Shown here in pieces: positions 20,000-32,439 of a stretch of 64,000 nucleotides of DNA. Both the position numbers and the translations under genes were made by a program. Source of the DNA: Limnanthes douglasii subsp. nivea (taxonomy: Eukaryota > Streptophyta > Magnoliopsida > Brassicales > Limnanthaceae). The stretch is taken from positions 316,712,809 to 316,776,808 of the forward strand of contig JAUPFV010000001.1 in the NCBI GenBank assembly GCA_036936605.1. The letters run 5' to 3'. Below the pieces are notes generated by a model. The model did not search any database, was not told the DNA's origin, and worked only from the letters and a program-made list of their open reading frames with translations. Position 1 is the stretch's first letter, and each line of letters begins with the position of its first letter.

Positions 20000-22900
20000 C
20001 GTTTAGGTTTGATGGAGAACACCAACACTAGATAATTCCAGGAAATTGGAGAGCAACTGAGTATGCTTAGAGATCAGATGAAGCAAATACAAGAAGCTAT
20101 GTAGAGGATGAGCACCGGATTCCGAGCTCCAGGTTTGAGAAACCTACCGCTGAGTTCTGAAAAATACTACAACATGGTCATATCACTTTTCCTCTAAGGA
20201 TAGAAGAGGGCAAAGTTTGTGTTTCTTCATACAACCATCGCAAATAGACCTTTGAACAACCTATAGATCGCGATTTCAATCAGAATAAAAGGAATCAGTG
20301 GGAGTCAATATTTAGACTCAAGATATCTGAATTCCTTGGGGGTCTTCAACCTGAGGGGTTTGTAGATTAGGTCACATTTGTGGAAGAAATACTAAATTTC
20401 AAAGACACCCCAAACAATAAGAGGGTACAACTAGTCACAACCACGTTTAGGGGTCGAGCTGCATCGTGGTGGTAGCAGCTGAAACAAACCAAATTAAGGA
20501 TAGGTAAATCCAAAATATATAATTGGGATAAACTTCTGAAATATTTTAGGTAGTGTTTTACCTTATAATTATGCAAGATTTATGTATTAACAACTATAAA
20601 ATTTAAATTAGGGGTCAAGGTCTATTGACGAGTATACTAATGAGTTTTTAAATTGAAAAGTGATGTTAATGTTTCTCATACAGATGGCCAGTTGGTATCT
20701 CGCTACATCAGAGGAATAAGACAACAATTTCAGGAATATTTAAACATGTTGATCATGCCAATATCTCTGAAGCACATCAGTGTGCCTTGCACCTGGAGAA
20801 ACTCCTCGCGAGAAGATCATATGGGAGAGATACTATGAGAGCATCACCTACGTTGTTCCCAAAAAGAAAAATCTCAAGTCTTAGTCCAGCACAGCAAACT
20901 ACAACACCTAGTCGTGCGGGAACTTCTTCACAAGCAAAATGTTTTCCTTATCATGAGCTAGAACACGTTGCAACGTAATGTCCTATCCACCGCATCAGTC
21001 AAGGGGTTTGTTCACAGAAGTTGCTGATTTTCATTTACAAGATGAGCCAAGGTATGATGAAGAAGAGGAAAGTGTTATTGACAAGCTTCCAACTAGAAAA
21101 TGTATATTCAAGGGATGTTAGGAAGCTGTTGGTCCTAAGTCGTATCTATCTTGCACCTAAGGTGAACACTGGCAGTGATGAGTAGCTGATGAACAATATG
21201 TTTCAATACACTTGCACTCTCGGTGGAAATGTGTGCAATTTCGTGATAGTTTGAGAGAGCTGTAAAAACATAATTTCTTAAAAAGCTATGCAAAATTTAG
21301 CGTTGAAGATTGAAAATCACCCCAACCCCTACATGCTAGCTTCGCTAAAAAACAATGAGGTAACCATTTCTTAGTGATGTCTAGTATATTTTTCAATTGG
21401 TGATTATAAGGATAAAACATGGTGTGGCGTTATTAGCATAGATACCGGCACCTTCTGTTATACGTATGACGGTAAATAAATCATTATATATTTATGTGGA
21501 ATAGCAGTAAAGTTACATTGGTTCCATATAGGGAAATGACCCCAAAACTTGCACTTACTGCATCACAAGAGTCTGACAGAAATATTCAAACTCGAAAAGT
21601 GTTTTTGGAACATAGAAGTGATTATAGAATTGTGTATTTATTGGTTGCTAAAATGTATGCTAATGATCCATTTTTGGCGTTCCTGAATGAGTTCGCTTGC
21701 TCTTGTTAGAATTTGCTGACGTGTTTCAAAATTATTTGCCTACCGACCTTCATCTATTACGAGACATCCAACATTAAATTGATATAGTGTCTGATGCTAG
21801 CCCACCTAACCATTCTCACTAGAAAATGAGTCTAAAAGAGCATGAGAGATATGTTCATGAGAGACTTAGTCCCTATGCAGTCCCGACATTGTTAACATCC
21901 AAGAAATATGGTTCTATGCGGATATACGTGGATAGTCGATATATCAATAAGATTACAACCATGTATCGATTTTCTATTCCCAGGCTTGATGATTTGTTAG
22001 ATCAGCTGAGTTATGTTAAAGTGTTCACGAATCTAGACTTGAAAAATGGATATCACCAGATCTGTATCTGAAAATGAGATGAATGGAAAATGACGTTCAA
22101 AACTCGGGAAGGTTTGTTCGAATGGATGATAATGCCTTTTGGCCTTTCAAATGTACCTAGTACTTTCATTCGTGTTATGAATCAATTTTTTCGCCCATTT
22201 AGTGGTAAAGTTTTGGTTGTCTATTTTGATGACATATTGATTTATAACACTAGTGAAGAACTACATTTACAGCATCTGCGATAGGTCTTATATGTTTTGA
22301 GGCGTGAGAAAGTCTACGGTGAGATGAACATATGTTCGTTTCTAACAGAGTCTGTCCTCTTCTTGGGATCTGTAGTATCAAAATATTGGTTGTCAGTTGA
22401 TGAGTCTAAGATAACAACAGTTCGTGACTAGCCACCACCGATATATATCGTCGAGGTCCATTCATTTCACGGGTTGATGTAATTATATCAATAATTTATG
22501 TTCAAATTCGTCACCATCATGACACATATTACTGATTCTATGTAAAGGAAAACTTTTAGATGGAGTCGAGAGGCACTAAAGGAATTTGACGAAACAAAGG
22601 TACGTCTGACCACTGCATCCATATTGGTTTTACCTCACTTTTATGTAGGATTTGAATTGCATTATGATGTATCTGGCATAAGTATTGGGTGGTTAGCCAA
22701 AGGGGGCGACCAATTGGGCCAAGTTTAACTATAACACTTATAACGTCAAGTTCTACGCGGTGGTTTGGCCTTTGAATTACTAGAGTTCATACATGGCCTA
22801 TAATGATTTGGTACCGTCTGGCGATCATGATGCATTGAAGCATCTACAGAGTCAAGACAAACTGTTTATAAGCCACACGTGATGGGCAATTTTTACTTAA

Positions 22901-24612
22901 CAGTTTACTTTTTATATCAAACATACGTCAGGAGTAGTCAACTGTGTTGCTGATGCACTGAGCAGGAAAAATATGATGATTCGAATCGAATGAGAGGTTG
23001 TTGGTTTTGAGATGATGAAAGATTTACTTACTACCGATATGTATTTTGGTCCTATTTCGGAAGACGTTGGGGCAGGTTTGGCCTTTGAATTACTTATAAC
23101 TATAACACTTATAACGTCAAGTTCTACGCAGTGGTTTGGCCTTTGAATTACTAGAGTTCATACATGGCCTATAATGATTTGGTACTGTCTGGCGATCGTG
23201 ATGCATTGAAGCATCTACAGAGTCAAAACAAACTGTCTATAAGCCACACGTGATGGGCAATTTTTACTTAACAGTTTACTTTTTCTATCAAACATACGTC
23301 AGGAGTAGTCAACTGTGTAGCTCATGCACTGAGCAGGAAAAATATGATGATTCGAATCGAAGGAGAGGTTGTTGGTTTTGAGATGATGAAAGATTTACTT
23401 ACTACCGATATGTATTTTTGGTCCTATTTTGGAAGACGTTAGGGCAGGTTTGAGAATAATGTTTTCATCAAGCAATGACTGCCTCTTTAAAGGTAATCTA
23501 TTATATCTTTCTTCTGGAAGATTGAGATTATTGATAGTGCAGGAAAAGCATAATGAATAGCATTATCGTTGGGATCAAACCTTAAGTTTTATATCTCACC
23601 AGCTTTATTGGTCTCACTTGAAGAAGGATGTTATCTGATTCATGGCTGGGTATCAGATTTGTCAGATAGCGAGCGTATGACTTTTAATGTTTGTCTATAC
23701 TTGACATTACATATACCAGAAGGACCATGGCGAAGTATGAGCATGGATTTTGTTTCTGGGATTTCCAATGATGCAAAAAGGTAATGACTCTATCTTCGTG
23801 GTTATTGAGAGATTGTCTAAATAGCTCAATTTATTGCATGCAAGAAAACAACGGATGCAGTAAACGTCGCAACTCTATACTTTAGAGAGATCTTGCATGG
23901 TTTTCCTATAAATATTGTCTATGACCGAGATCCTCGGTTTGTTGATCATTTCTGAAGGAGTTTATGACGTCTTACGAATATGAAACTTAGCTTTAGTAGT
24001 TCCTATCACCCACAAACGGATGGGTAGGTAGCAACATAACTCTAGGAAACATGTTGCGTGTAGAGGTAGCTGGAAACTTGAAATTATGGGATTCAAAATT
24101 CTATCATGTTGAATTTTCCTATAACATGCAACACAGAAGGAGTACATGACATACTCCGTGTATGGTGGTCTACGACTATAACTCACAAGTTCATATGGAT
24201 TTGGCGGTCCCATCTACATGCAAGGTTCCTGCCAGGTTTGAGACCGCGACTGCTAAGTTGTGGGAAATTCTTGAGAATAAGAGGAAGCATCTTGAGGACA
24301 CGAGTTAGATATACAAAACTGCAGTTGCCAAAAATGCCAACTAGTCGAGTTTGAAGTGGTAGATTTTGTGTGGTTTGTTTTGAGCAAAGACCGTTATCCT
24401 GCCCATGAGTAAAAAAAGTTGGCGGCGAGGAAGGTGGGTCTGTATGAAATGGTGGAGAAGATAAATTCAAATGTATACACGCTGAAGTTGTCCAGCCACA
24501 TGAAGACCTATGCAATCTTTAACGTGAAACACCTGATGTCTTTTACCAAAGCTGCTGCTGATGATGATGAAGCTGATAATCCGAAGGACAATTCTTCCCA
24601 AATAGGAGAGGG
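20000..24612 (+). pseudogene. Ty3-gypsy gag-pol, decayed
   Basis: Gag domain: 'LKISEFLGGLQPEG', 'VTTTFRGRAASWW' (about 20310-20475) and a damaged zinc knuckle (CFPYHELEHVAT, about 20940). Reverse transcriptase: '[19 protein letters not shown]', '[13 protein letters not shown]' and '[10 protein letters not shown]' with Asp-Asp intact (21826-22284). RNase H end: 'GVVNCVADALSRK'. Integrase: 'SMDFVSGI', 'REILHGFPINIVYDRDPRF', 'SSYHPQTDG' (about 23740-24030). The C-terminal domain has 'FNVKHLMSF'. Order gag-RT-RH-INT is that of Ty3-gypsy. Many stops and frameshifts make it non-coding. A 371-bp tandem duplication doubles the RNase H end. Confidence 0.85.
22731..23460 (+). repeat. 371-bp tandem duplication inside gypsy pol
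   Basis: ATAACACTTATAACGTCAAG begins at 22731 and again at 23102. The copies stay nearly identical for about 350 bp. The junction carries a shared GGTTTGGCCTTTGAATTACT, so microhomology or slippage may have produced it. Confidence 0.92.
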
Positions 24613-24680
24613 TGATGTCGCCACAAGCCCGCATCTACCTAGATATTTTGGACAAACACAAATGGGCCTTAGTTGGCTAG
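24604..24680 (+). repeat. Polypurine tract and truncated gypsy 3' LTR
   Basis: AGGAGAGGG (24604-24612) precedes TGATGTCGCCAC, which matches the 5' LTR at 19401 for about 70 bp. Similarity stops near 24680, where a different minus-strand element begins, so the 3' LTR is truncated. Confidence 0.7.
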
Positions 24681-25032
24681 GCTCCCTTTGATCAACATAG
24701 ATTCCCCTCATTCTATGCCCTCCACCTCGGTCATTGTTAGCAGCACATCTCGTTGGGGTTGACTACCCTTCAAATTTGTATCTGTGGACTAAATTCATGG
24801 TCAGACCTTCTTTCATATGCCTCTACAATTTCTTTTTAGGGAAATATTATGATGGCTTTACACTTTCTCATGTAGTAGGAAAGTTAGGTATGTCTTCATG
24901 TCATTACTCGAATTCGTCATGATTCCTACGGGATCAAAAATTTATTTTAGACACGATTCTTCCAATTTCTCCATTGAACCAAATATAAATTGTTGCTCTC
25001 AACAATAGTTCACAACGAGGGGGATTCCATCG

Positions 25033-25284
25033 TTAGACGACTGATGAATTCCTGCTTGGACCAACATGTGCAATGGTGGTTCTTTGGCCAAGTTTTGCGC
25101 TTCTTCCGTATGTTCTTCATATATTACCCGAGGTATATCCCCTTATGAACCTTAATTTGTCTCCCACTATGTATTTTATGCATTGGTGGTAAGGCGATGG
25201 TGTTTTCTTGAAGTTAAAAAATCGTGTTGGCCCAATATGAGGTTGTAAATGGGGTGTTGAATCAAACATTGTGAATTCCACCAT
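25033..25284 (-). pseudogene. Gypsy protease-RT linker fragment
   Basis: The minus frame (83 residues) reads 'MVEFTMFDST', 'PSPYHQCIKYIVGDKLRFIR' and 'IYEEHTEEAQNLAKE'. It recalls the segment just after the gypsy aspartic protease (VEF.VFD....Y..I.GR......PS..HQC.KY). The catalytic part and RT are not recognisable nearby. Fragment of a minus-strand gypsy element covering roughly 24690-25460. Confidence 0.4.
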
Positions 25285-25965
25285 CTATCTCTCCTCGTGC
25301 TATGTTATGGGAGACCATAAGGTGGTATGGTGGCATGAACCTTAACGAGATTCTGACCCCGACACTGGATCCATCTCCTAGCGTTTTGATAGCTGGTTAA
25401 GATATATGGTTGTGCTCGTTTTTTTACAACGGAACTAAAAGAGTGAGGTAAAAATCACCTAAACTCCTACCACTTTGAACAAATTTGATAGTAAACAGAA
25501 GCAAACAAATTTGAAGAATAATATGAAGAACACTTGTATTATTTTTGTGTAACAGATTACAAATGTTATATCTTTATGTTGCTACTATTCTCTCTAACTT
25601 TCACCAACATTACAAATGAAAAATTAATTTCTTATATAGTGGTCTTGATTTGGAAGGGTCTTTGGTTGTTTCCTTCTCATTGGTGCAGCATTTTCTGGAC
25701 CTCCATGTGCTTTATCAGACAAATATATGTCTTTGGAGGCTGCTTTATCGTACAATGTCAGATCCGACTTCCATACGTTTTCAAACACGGCTTCTGTACA
25801 CGTTAGAAATATAAGAAGGAGGGGAGACTCACGAAGGCTAAGTGTGTATTGGTTAATGATCGTGTGCACCAGATGCATGCTTGTTGTGGACTTAGCGGGC
25901 AGGCCCGTAAATCGTTCCTTTTTGAGAGTTTTGGACTCGAGTTTGACTTCCTGCCAAGTCCTTTC

Positions 25966-26683
25966 TAGGGCTGTCAACGGTTCTCCGGAACCGAGAACTG
26001 GACCGGAACCGAACCGATAAGGACCGGACCGAACTTTAACGGTCCGGTTCGCGGTTCCATTCTAAAAACCGAGAACCGATAAGGAACCGAAACAAAAAAC
26101 CGGTTAGGAACCGAACCGATAAACCGATAGAACCGATAAGGAACCGAACCGATAAAACCGATAGGACCGAAAGAACCGATAGGGAATCGAACTGATACAA
26201 CCGATAAACCGGTAGAACTGATAAGAAATCGGACCAATAAAACCGTTAAAACCGATTATTTATTATTATTATATATTCTTTTAACTAATAGTTAATTACC
26301 AATTTTTTAAGAGAATGAAAGATCAACTTATAAACTTTAGTTTTTATATAATTTTTTTAATAAAAAAATAATTAAAAATAAATTTTAATTGATTTTATTT
26401 TTTTAAGTGGACCGAACCGGACCGAACCGGACCGAACCGGACCGAACCGGACCAAACCGGACCGAACCGGACCGAACCGGACCGAAACCGGACCGGACCG
26501 AACTCGAACCAAACCGAACTCGGACCGAACCGAACCGAACCGAACCGAAAGCTTAGCGGTTCGGTCCGGTTCCAAAAATTAGAACCGAAAGCTTAGCGGT
26601 CCGGTCCGAACCGAACCGATAAGCTTAACGGTCCGGTCCGGTTCCTTCAAAACCCGGACCGAACCGGACCGATAACAGCCCTA
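25966..26683. mobile_element. hAT-type non-autonomous DNA transposon (MITE), 718 bp
   Basis: The left end TAGGGCTGTCAACGG and the right end (reverse complement TAGGGCTGTTATCGG) form terminal inverted repeats. They are flanked by GTCCTTTC (25958-25965) and ATCCTTTC (26684-26691), an 8-bp target duplication with one mismatch, as expected for hAT elements. The interior is rich in AACCG/ACCGG motifs around an AT-rich core (26240-26400) and has no transposase frame. Plant hAT MITEs with TAGGG-type ends and GGTTCGG-rich subterminal repeats are well known. Confidence 0.88.
26407..26560 (+). repeat. ACCGAACCGG 10-bp tandem repeat
   Basis: About eight consecutive near-perfect 10-bp units, then 5-bp ACCGA/ACCGG variants, lie inside the hAT MITE. 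Confidence 0.9.
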
Positions 26684-26699
26684 ATCCTTTCTAATTGTG

Positions 26700-28007
26700 C
26701 GACGTCACACGGTCAAGTAACTTGATCTTTTGTTTGACTAATTTGATTTAAACTTGAAAGTCAGCTCTCAAAACAAGCTTGGTTGACGAGATCTCGAGAT
26801 AAACTTGACCAGACTAGCTAGTCACACACGAGTACATTAGTTTAGCTTCGCGGTCAAGTTTATAGCCGTGCTACCGTGTCCGATCATGATAACCAAAAAT
26901 TTAAAGATAATGCAAGATGGACTGCATTTGGTCATTCCACTAAATAAAAATCATTATTGTTTAAATATATTTAACTTATTTCGTATTCTATTTAGAACTT
27001 GGATGGTAATGCATGCAGTATCGATCTGAATCCATCAAAACTTATTACTTTGCCACGGGCAGGGCGAACGGAGGCTTTTGAGCTTAAAGAATGCGTAGCT
27101 TAATAGTTTTTGGTTCAGACGTGTATAAACGCCACCGAAGGAATTGCGCTCCCGTTAATTTTTAACCAACACAAAATCTAAAAAAATAATGATTCCTTTT
27201 CTATCATTATATATGTTTGGTTGGAAATGTCACATAAACGTTAAACACAGGATTAGGTTTATTGCTTATCTAATTGACTACTTTCTCTATAACAAATTTC
27301 TTGAGTTTTATTTATCGAATTCTAAGTTATTTGTTTCCAAATTGCTTAAAATAAGTTATTTTATCTTTATATTTCCATTTTTCTTTCAAATAAACTATAA
27401 ACGATTAAAATAATGATCAAAATGTATAGTTCAATCTACCAACCACAAGCATGGGTGCAATTTTGGGTTTGCCTCCTAAGGCAGGGTAGAGATATATTGG
27501 TGTTCATGTCTCAAGGATCAATCATGCTTGATGCTTCACTGGCTTCCAATCAGTTTACTTACTAACAAATTAAATTCTAAAAAAGGAATCAACTAATAAT
27601 TACAATAATTGAAAGAATGATATGGTCAAATGGCATCAAATAAAATACGCGTATGACCCATGTGAGATATTCCACTAGGGTCCAATTATTCTTACAATAA
27701 CAGTTTTTATTTTCTCCGTATTTTTCTTCTTAGAAATTAGAAATTTACAAGTATTGGATAATAATAAGATTTCCATTGGTGCGTATATATTCGTTATCTA
27801 TTTTTGTAAAAAAGTCAATCTTTAAGCTTAAATTGAATCCATGGCAGTGATTTAGATTGATCTTTGTGTTTCGTCTGTGCCCGATACTACCGCTTATAAT
27901 TACGGTTGGTTATTGGTCTTTGTCACTTGTTTCAAAAATATTATTTATTTAATTCTTTTTATCAAAAACGTTAATTGATAATAGTTATCAATGGTTATTA
28001 ATGTTGG

Positions 28008-28046
<39 letters not shown>

Positions 28047-28439
28047 TTAGTCACCGTTAATGACTATAAATATAAAGAAAACTAACAAAAATAACAATTT
28101 TGATATAAATATAACTTGGGTGACAATTTTGAAACAACTAATAAATTTCGGTGACTAACAAAGATTTTTAGCCCAAATCTATTTGAGTTCATTTAATATA
28201 TATTTCTATTTTTTTTATAATTAGTCTTCACATTATCTTATGTCGGTATTGAATTTTCAGTCTAATATAACATTCCGGTTTAACGAATCTTTCCAAAATC
28301 TATTTTTTTAATATAAATTTTATAGAACGAACATGTGAATTTGAAAATCGTAGGCATTTATATATATATATATATATATATAGTATATAAAATGAAGATG
28401 AAATTCTAAAGTGGCCAAAATTTAATATTATTAAAATTT
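26700..28439. other. No gene recognised; AT-rich spacer
   Basis: Contains an (AT)n run at 28009-28042 and another at 28358-28382. No transposon domain or plausible gene is seen. Confidence 0.55.
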
Positions 28440-28938
28440 TTATACGAGGGACTTCTAAAGATCTCAAACGAGGGACGTTAAGAATTTATTTAGACAAGGA
28501 GATAACAAAAACAAGAAGACGAGGGTTTTGTTGAGAGTTTTAGCCGATAAACATTTAATAAATTTTGGAAGAGGTCCTGACGGAAATACAAGATGGAAGT
28601 AATATAGCAGGAATAACCGTTTAAATGGTTATAACCGTGGGATACGTGTCATTACCTAATAGGTCATCTAGAAAGGTTGTTAATCATTTATAGCATGTGT
28701 AACGAGTCGATTGAAGAAAATCGAAATATAAATTGTATAAATACAGACTTAAGTCCTCATTTGAGGATCATTTACTTAATAGAGAAAAATATATATTGTA
28801 TAAGTATAGTCTTAAGTCCTTATTTGAGGATCATCGAATTAATAAAGAACAAAGAGCTTTTGACTTTGAGTAATCATTATTATATGATTCTGACTAATTC
28901 ATTACTTAGGTCCGGTATTTGATAAGGATTTTCCTTCA
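28440..28938 (+). repeat. 5' LTR of Tat-type gypsy element A (truncated)
   Basis: Matches the last 500 bp of the 3' LTR at 35256-36057. Shared landmarks are CGAGGGACGTTAAG, TAGCCGAT, GAAAGGTTGTTAATCAT and the end TTTGATAAGGATTTTCC.TCA. The region corresponding to the LTR start is missing. A 63-bp internal tandem duplication places two TATA-like motifs at 28735 (GTATAAATA) and 28798 (GTATAAGTA). Confidence 0.75.
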
Positions 28939-28941
28939 TTA

Positions 28942-28958
28942 AATTTGGCGTCGTTTGT
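28942..28958 (+). other. Primer binding site region of element A
   Basis: ATTTGGCGTCGTTTGTG follows the LTR end and resembles the TTTGGCGCCGTTTGTGGG primer site of Tat elements. The nested Tat copy has TTTGGCGTCATCTTTGGG at the same place. Confidence 0.55.
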
Positions 28959-29003
28959 GAGATATTTTTCTTGTCCAAATTCAAAGTTTTCAAGTAAGTA
29001 CCA

Positions 29004-30780
29004 ATGGCGATGCCAAGATCAGGAATTGAAAGAGAGATTCAAAGGATTCGACCAATTTAATCTGTTATAGTAGTCATTGCAGGAATCACGATGAACTTGT
29101 TAGCTAATGGAGTTAATCAAGTGGAGGTTCAACTTTCTAGCATGACATCTGGTGCATAGATTTCAACAATTCAAGAACAAAGAGTTGCGAGAGTCGTTGA
29201 AAAAGATGTAAATCAACCAATCAAAGCTATAACTGGAGCACGTGGATTGTTCAAACTAGCTCATGGTGAAAACATTCAAAGTAAAGGTATTCATGGTACT
29301 CTCATTATTATCCAAATTCTAGAGCTTCAGATTAAGAAGATGAAGATGGAACATGTTAGAGAAAATTTAGTACAGACTGAAAGAGATCGTCAAGCTATGG
29401 AAAGGATGAAAAAAATTAATGGAAGCATTGAAATTTTTGTCAGGAAAAATGACGTCGAAAAAGAAAAAGAAAAAAAGAAAACGTTAAAGACTGCAAGGTG
29501 AGTTATAAATAAAAAAGAAAAGAAAGGATAAGTAACTTTTATGGAAGAAAAAAGAGAAGGAATGGTTCAATTAGAAGAAAGCAGTAATATGAAGCTGAAA
29601 AAACAAAAAAATGCAAAGATTGTGATTTTGAGGCCCAGTCAAGTAAACTGATAGTAAATAATGACAAGGAAAAGAAGAAGGCGGAATACAATGAAGAGTG
29701 GTCGGAAATATCCGAGTATGTGTTTCAAGAACCCACATTCGTTAAGAAGATTCTTGAAGCAAAGCTCTCTAGAAAATTTGACCCATTAAAGATGACGGCT
29801 TATGATGGATCGGGGAATCCAGAACATCATTTAGAACAATTTAAAAGCATGATGATGGGCTTCAGTTTTGATGATATTATCTATGACTTTTAAGGGAAAC
29901 ATTTTAAACTTGTTCAATAACTTATCAAATGGATCGATTCAATATTCTGAAGGCCTATAGAGAGCGTTTAGGAACTATTTCATTTATATTTGATCATGAA
30001 CTTGTATTTCATACAAGAAAGAGAAATATTCAATCATGAACTTGTATCAAAGAATAAGGGATTCTCTGAAACTTTAGGTGCAAAGAGGCGGTTGTTGTGG
30101 CTGCTTTCAATAAATTGTTGGATTATGATGGAAAGATTTATGAAGATCTGGTAAGGGTTTATACATAGGAAATATGTGATGTTTTGGCTAGGTTGGAATA
30201 CTTTATTAAGCTTGAGAATTGTAAGAAGGAAGATTCTTCAACTCCTAAAATCCAAGAATCTAGAGTTGTGCTACCCAATCGGAGAAAAGCAGAAGATTTT
30301 AAACATGACGGGAGAAGAAAAGGCCGGTTAATAGGTCAAGATATTCTTTATATGATAATCCAAATTAAAAATATACCATTTTCAATGAGAATATTGTAGT
30401 TATTGTTTATAAGACAAAAGGTTAATCAAAAGGACAATCCTCTAAAACTGATGTTTGCTTCATTTAGTGATAGATCCCAGGGGTTCTTTCCTACATTCCA
30501 CAATGATCATGGGAATTCTACTATTGAATGTTGGTAGTTGTGAGATGAGATCCAAAAATATATTGATAACAGGGATTTGAAACAGTTCATTAAAGCAAAA
30601 GAAAGAGAGAAAATGAGGAAAAAAGAAAAGTGGATTCTAAAGGTGAAGAGAAAGTTAGGAGAGAAGAAGATAAGGGAAATAAACAACATGTGTTTACCAT
30701 AGCTGGTGGAGATAGGATGTCCGAGAATGATTCCATTTTAACAAATAAACATAAAAGAGATCTAGAATCCACATGGTTGA
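29004..30780 (+). pseudogene. Tat-type gypsy gag, element A
   Basis: The frame opens at ATG 29004 (MAMPRSGIEREIQRIRPI) and stays in register, with two stops, to 29501. The gag core 'LSRKFDPLKMTAYDGSGNPE' followed by 'HHLEQFKSMMMGF' lies at about 29770-29870. Further on, near 30480-30600, 'FFPTFHNDHGNSTIEC' and 'DEIQKYIDNRDLKQFI' match the HC/HDHGH-type segment that precedes protease in Tat elements. Frameshifts and stops interrupt it. Long Lys/Glu runs (29460-29600) are typical of the gag linker. Confidence 0.75.
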
Positions 30781-30809
30781 AGAACCATCTCACCACAATA
30801 TCAAAAAGC

Positions 30810-31300
30810 GGTGGCTGATTTAACATTCAAATATGATGATTTAAGACGAGTTTTTACTCCCCATAAAGATGTTCTAATCATTACTTTAGAAACGGATGGA
30901 GTGTTTTGATTGATAGCATCATTTTTAAAAGTTGTTATGATCAAATGCAGGGTGTACCTCCATATAAATCGTCTAATAGATAGTTCATCAGCTATGAAGG
31001 GAATTATTTGATGCGTGTTAGTGAGATTGAACTTCCGATACTTGTGGGTTATACCGATATCGAGAAGGTGGTAAGAAATTTGTTCATAATCTCATAAACC
31101 CAGTCGTTATAATGTTATCATGGGAAGACGTTGGATGCACAAAATGGAAGCTACACCATGTACGTTTATGAAATGTCTAAAATTTCCCATAAGAAGGTTG
31201 GTTGGTAATAATTAGGGGGGCGTCAAAGATCAACGATAAGCTGTTATACAATATCAATGAAACCAAGAAATCCAATATGAGATCTGTTGAACGAAATAAC
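30810..31300 (+). pseudogene. Aspartic protease region, element A
   Basis: 'VADLTFKYDDLRRVFTPHKD' followed by 'VLIITLETDGV' (about 30810-30905) matches the segment before the Tat protease site. Near 31115-31190 'MGRRWMHKMEATPCTFMKCL' matches the segment after it. The catalytic D[NT]G triad itself is not legible because of frameshifts. Confidence 0.65.
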
Positions 31301-31458
31301 CGAAGAGGTAATATGAGAGAGCCAGGTTATGAAAATACGGTGTTCTTTGGATCCATATTTTATAAAAACTAATAGAATTACTAAAAGTAAAATTTAACAT
31401 CTTCCTTTGGACTGCTAGCGATGTAACACGGGTTATTTTTTCTATTATTTTTCATGAG

Positions 31459-32340
31459 TTGTTTGTTGACAAGAGACTGAGGCTGATTCGTCAAAAAATG
31501 AGGGCTTTCTCTCGCAAAAAAGCAAAAGCAATTGTTAAAGAGGTAGAAAAGCTTATGAAACTAGGGCATATCAGGGAATCAAAATACCCGAGGTGGGTTG
31601 CTAATCCAGTGTTTGTAAAGAAAAAGAATGGGCAAATATGTACGTGTTTAGACTTTACCGATTTAAAAAGAGCATGTCCAAAAGATGTTTTCTCGTTACC
31701 CCATATTGATCAGTTAATGGATGCTGCCTCAGAATACTAATTCCTTTCACTTATGGATGTTTGTTATGGATATAATCGAATTCGTATGCATCCTAATGAT
31801 GAGGAAGATACAACTTTTCAAACCGAAAAGGGTTTATATTGTTACCGAGTTATGCCTTTTGGTTTGAAGAACGCAAGAGAAACTTATAAAAGGTTGGTTA
31901 ATCGGGTTTTTGAAGATACATTGGTTAAAAACATTGAGTCATAGATAGATGACATGATAGTAAAAAGCAGTAGTGAAGATAAACATATTAAAGTCATGTC
32001 TCCGATTTTCGAGAAGCGGAGACAATTTAATCTTAAGCTTAACCATTTAAAATGCTCATTCGGCGTGCAAAACAGAAAGTTTATCGATTATATGGTTAGT
32101 ATAAATGGTACCGATGCTGATCCCGAGTGGTCGAAGGAACTTATGAATATGAAGCCACCAAGGACAGTTAAGAGGTCCAAAGATTGACATGATGTTTAAC
32201 GGTATTATCAGTGCATATCTAAAGCATATGATATAGGTCATTATTTCTTTAAAATACTAAATGAAGAAAAACCGTTTAAATGGAATGAAGATTGTGATAA
32301 ATCCTTTAACGATTTAAAGGAATATTTGATTTCACAAAGA
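31459..32340 (+). pseudogene. Reverse transcriptase, element A
   Basis: Three adjoining frames give 'EVEKLMKLGHIRESKYPRWV', 'ANPVFVKKKNGQICTCLDFT', then 'MDVCYGYNRIRMHPNDEEDT', 'YCYRVMPFGLKNARETYKRL' and 'IDDMIVKSSSEDKH'. This is the full palm of a Tat-lineage RT with the catalytic Asp-Asp (IDD) present. Single stop codons replace conserved residues between the frames (for example before IDDMIV). The thumb and connection follow to about 32340 (KWNEDCDKSFNDLKEYLIS), where the sequence breaks off before RNase H. Confidence 0.85.
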
Positions 32341-32439
32341 TTTTGTAGGCCCCGATTCGAGGTGAGGTTTTATATTTTTATTTTTTTGTATCCGATTTTG
32401 TTGTTAGTACGATTTTAGTAAGAAGATAAGGCTGAAGCT

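Noticed and set aside
24183..24711. Minus-strand frames with Cys/Ser/Pro-rich sequence
   Set aside because: They overlap the gypsy integrase C-terminal region, which reads convincingly on +.
25974..26575. Arg/Gly/Pro-rich minus-strand frames
   Set aside because: By-product of the AACCGG repeats inside the hAT MITE; composition only.
27189..27413. Hydrophobic 74-codon plus-strand frame
   Set aside because: AT-rich codons (Phe, Ile, Lys, Asn, Tyr) typical of chance frames here; no motif or promoter.
28009..28382. (AT)n runs as possible promoters
   Set aside because: Pure microsatellites with no adjacent gene.
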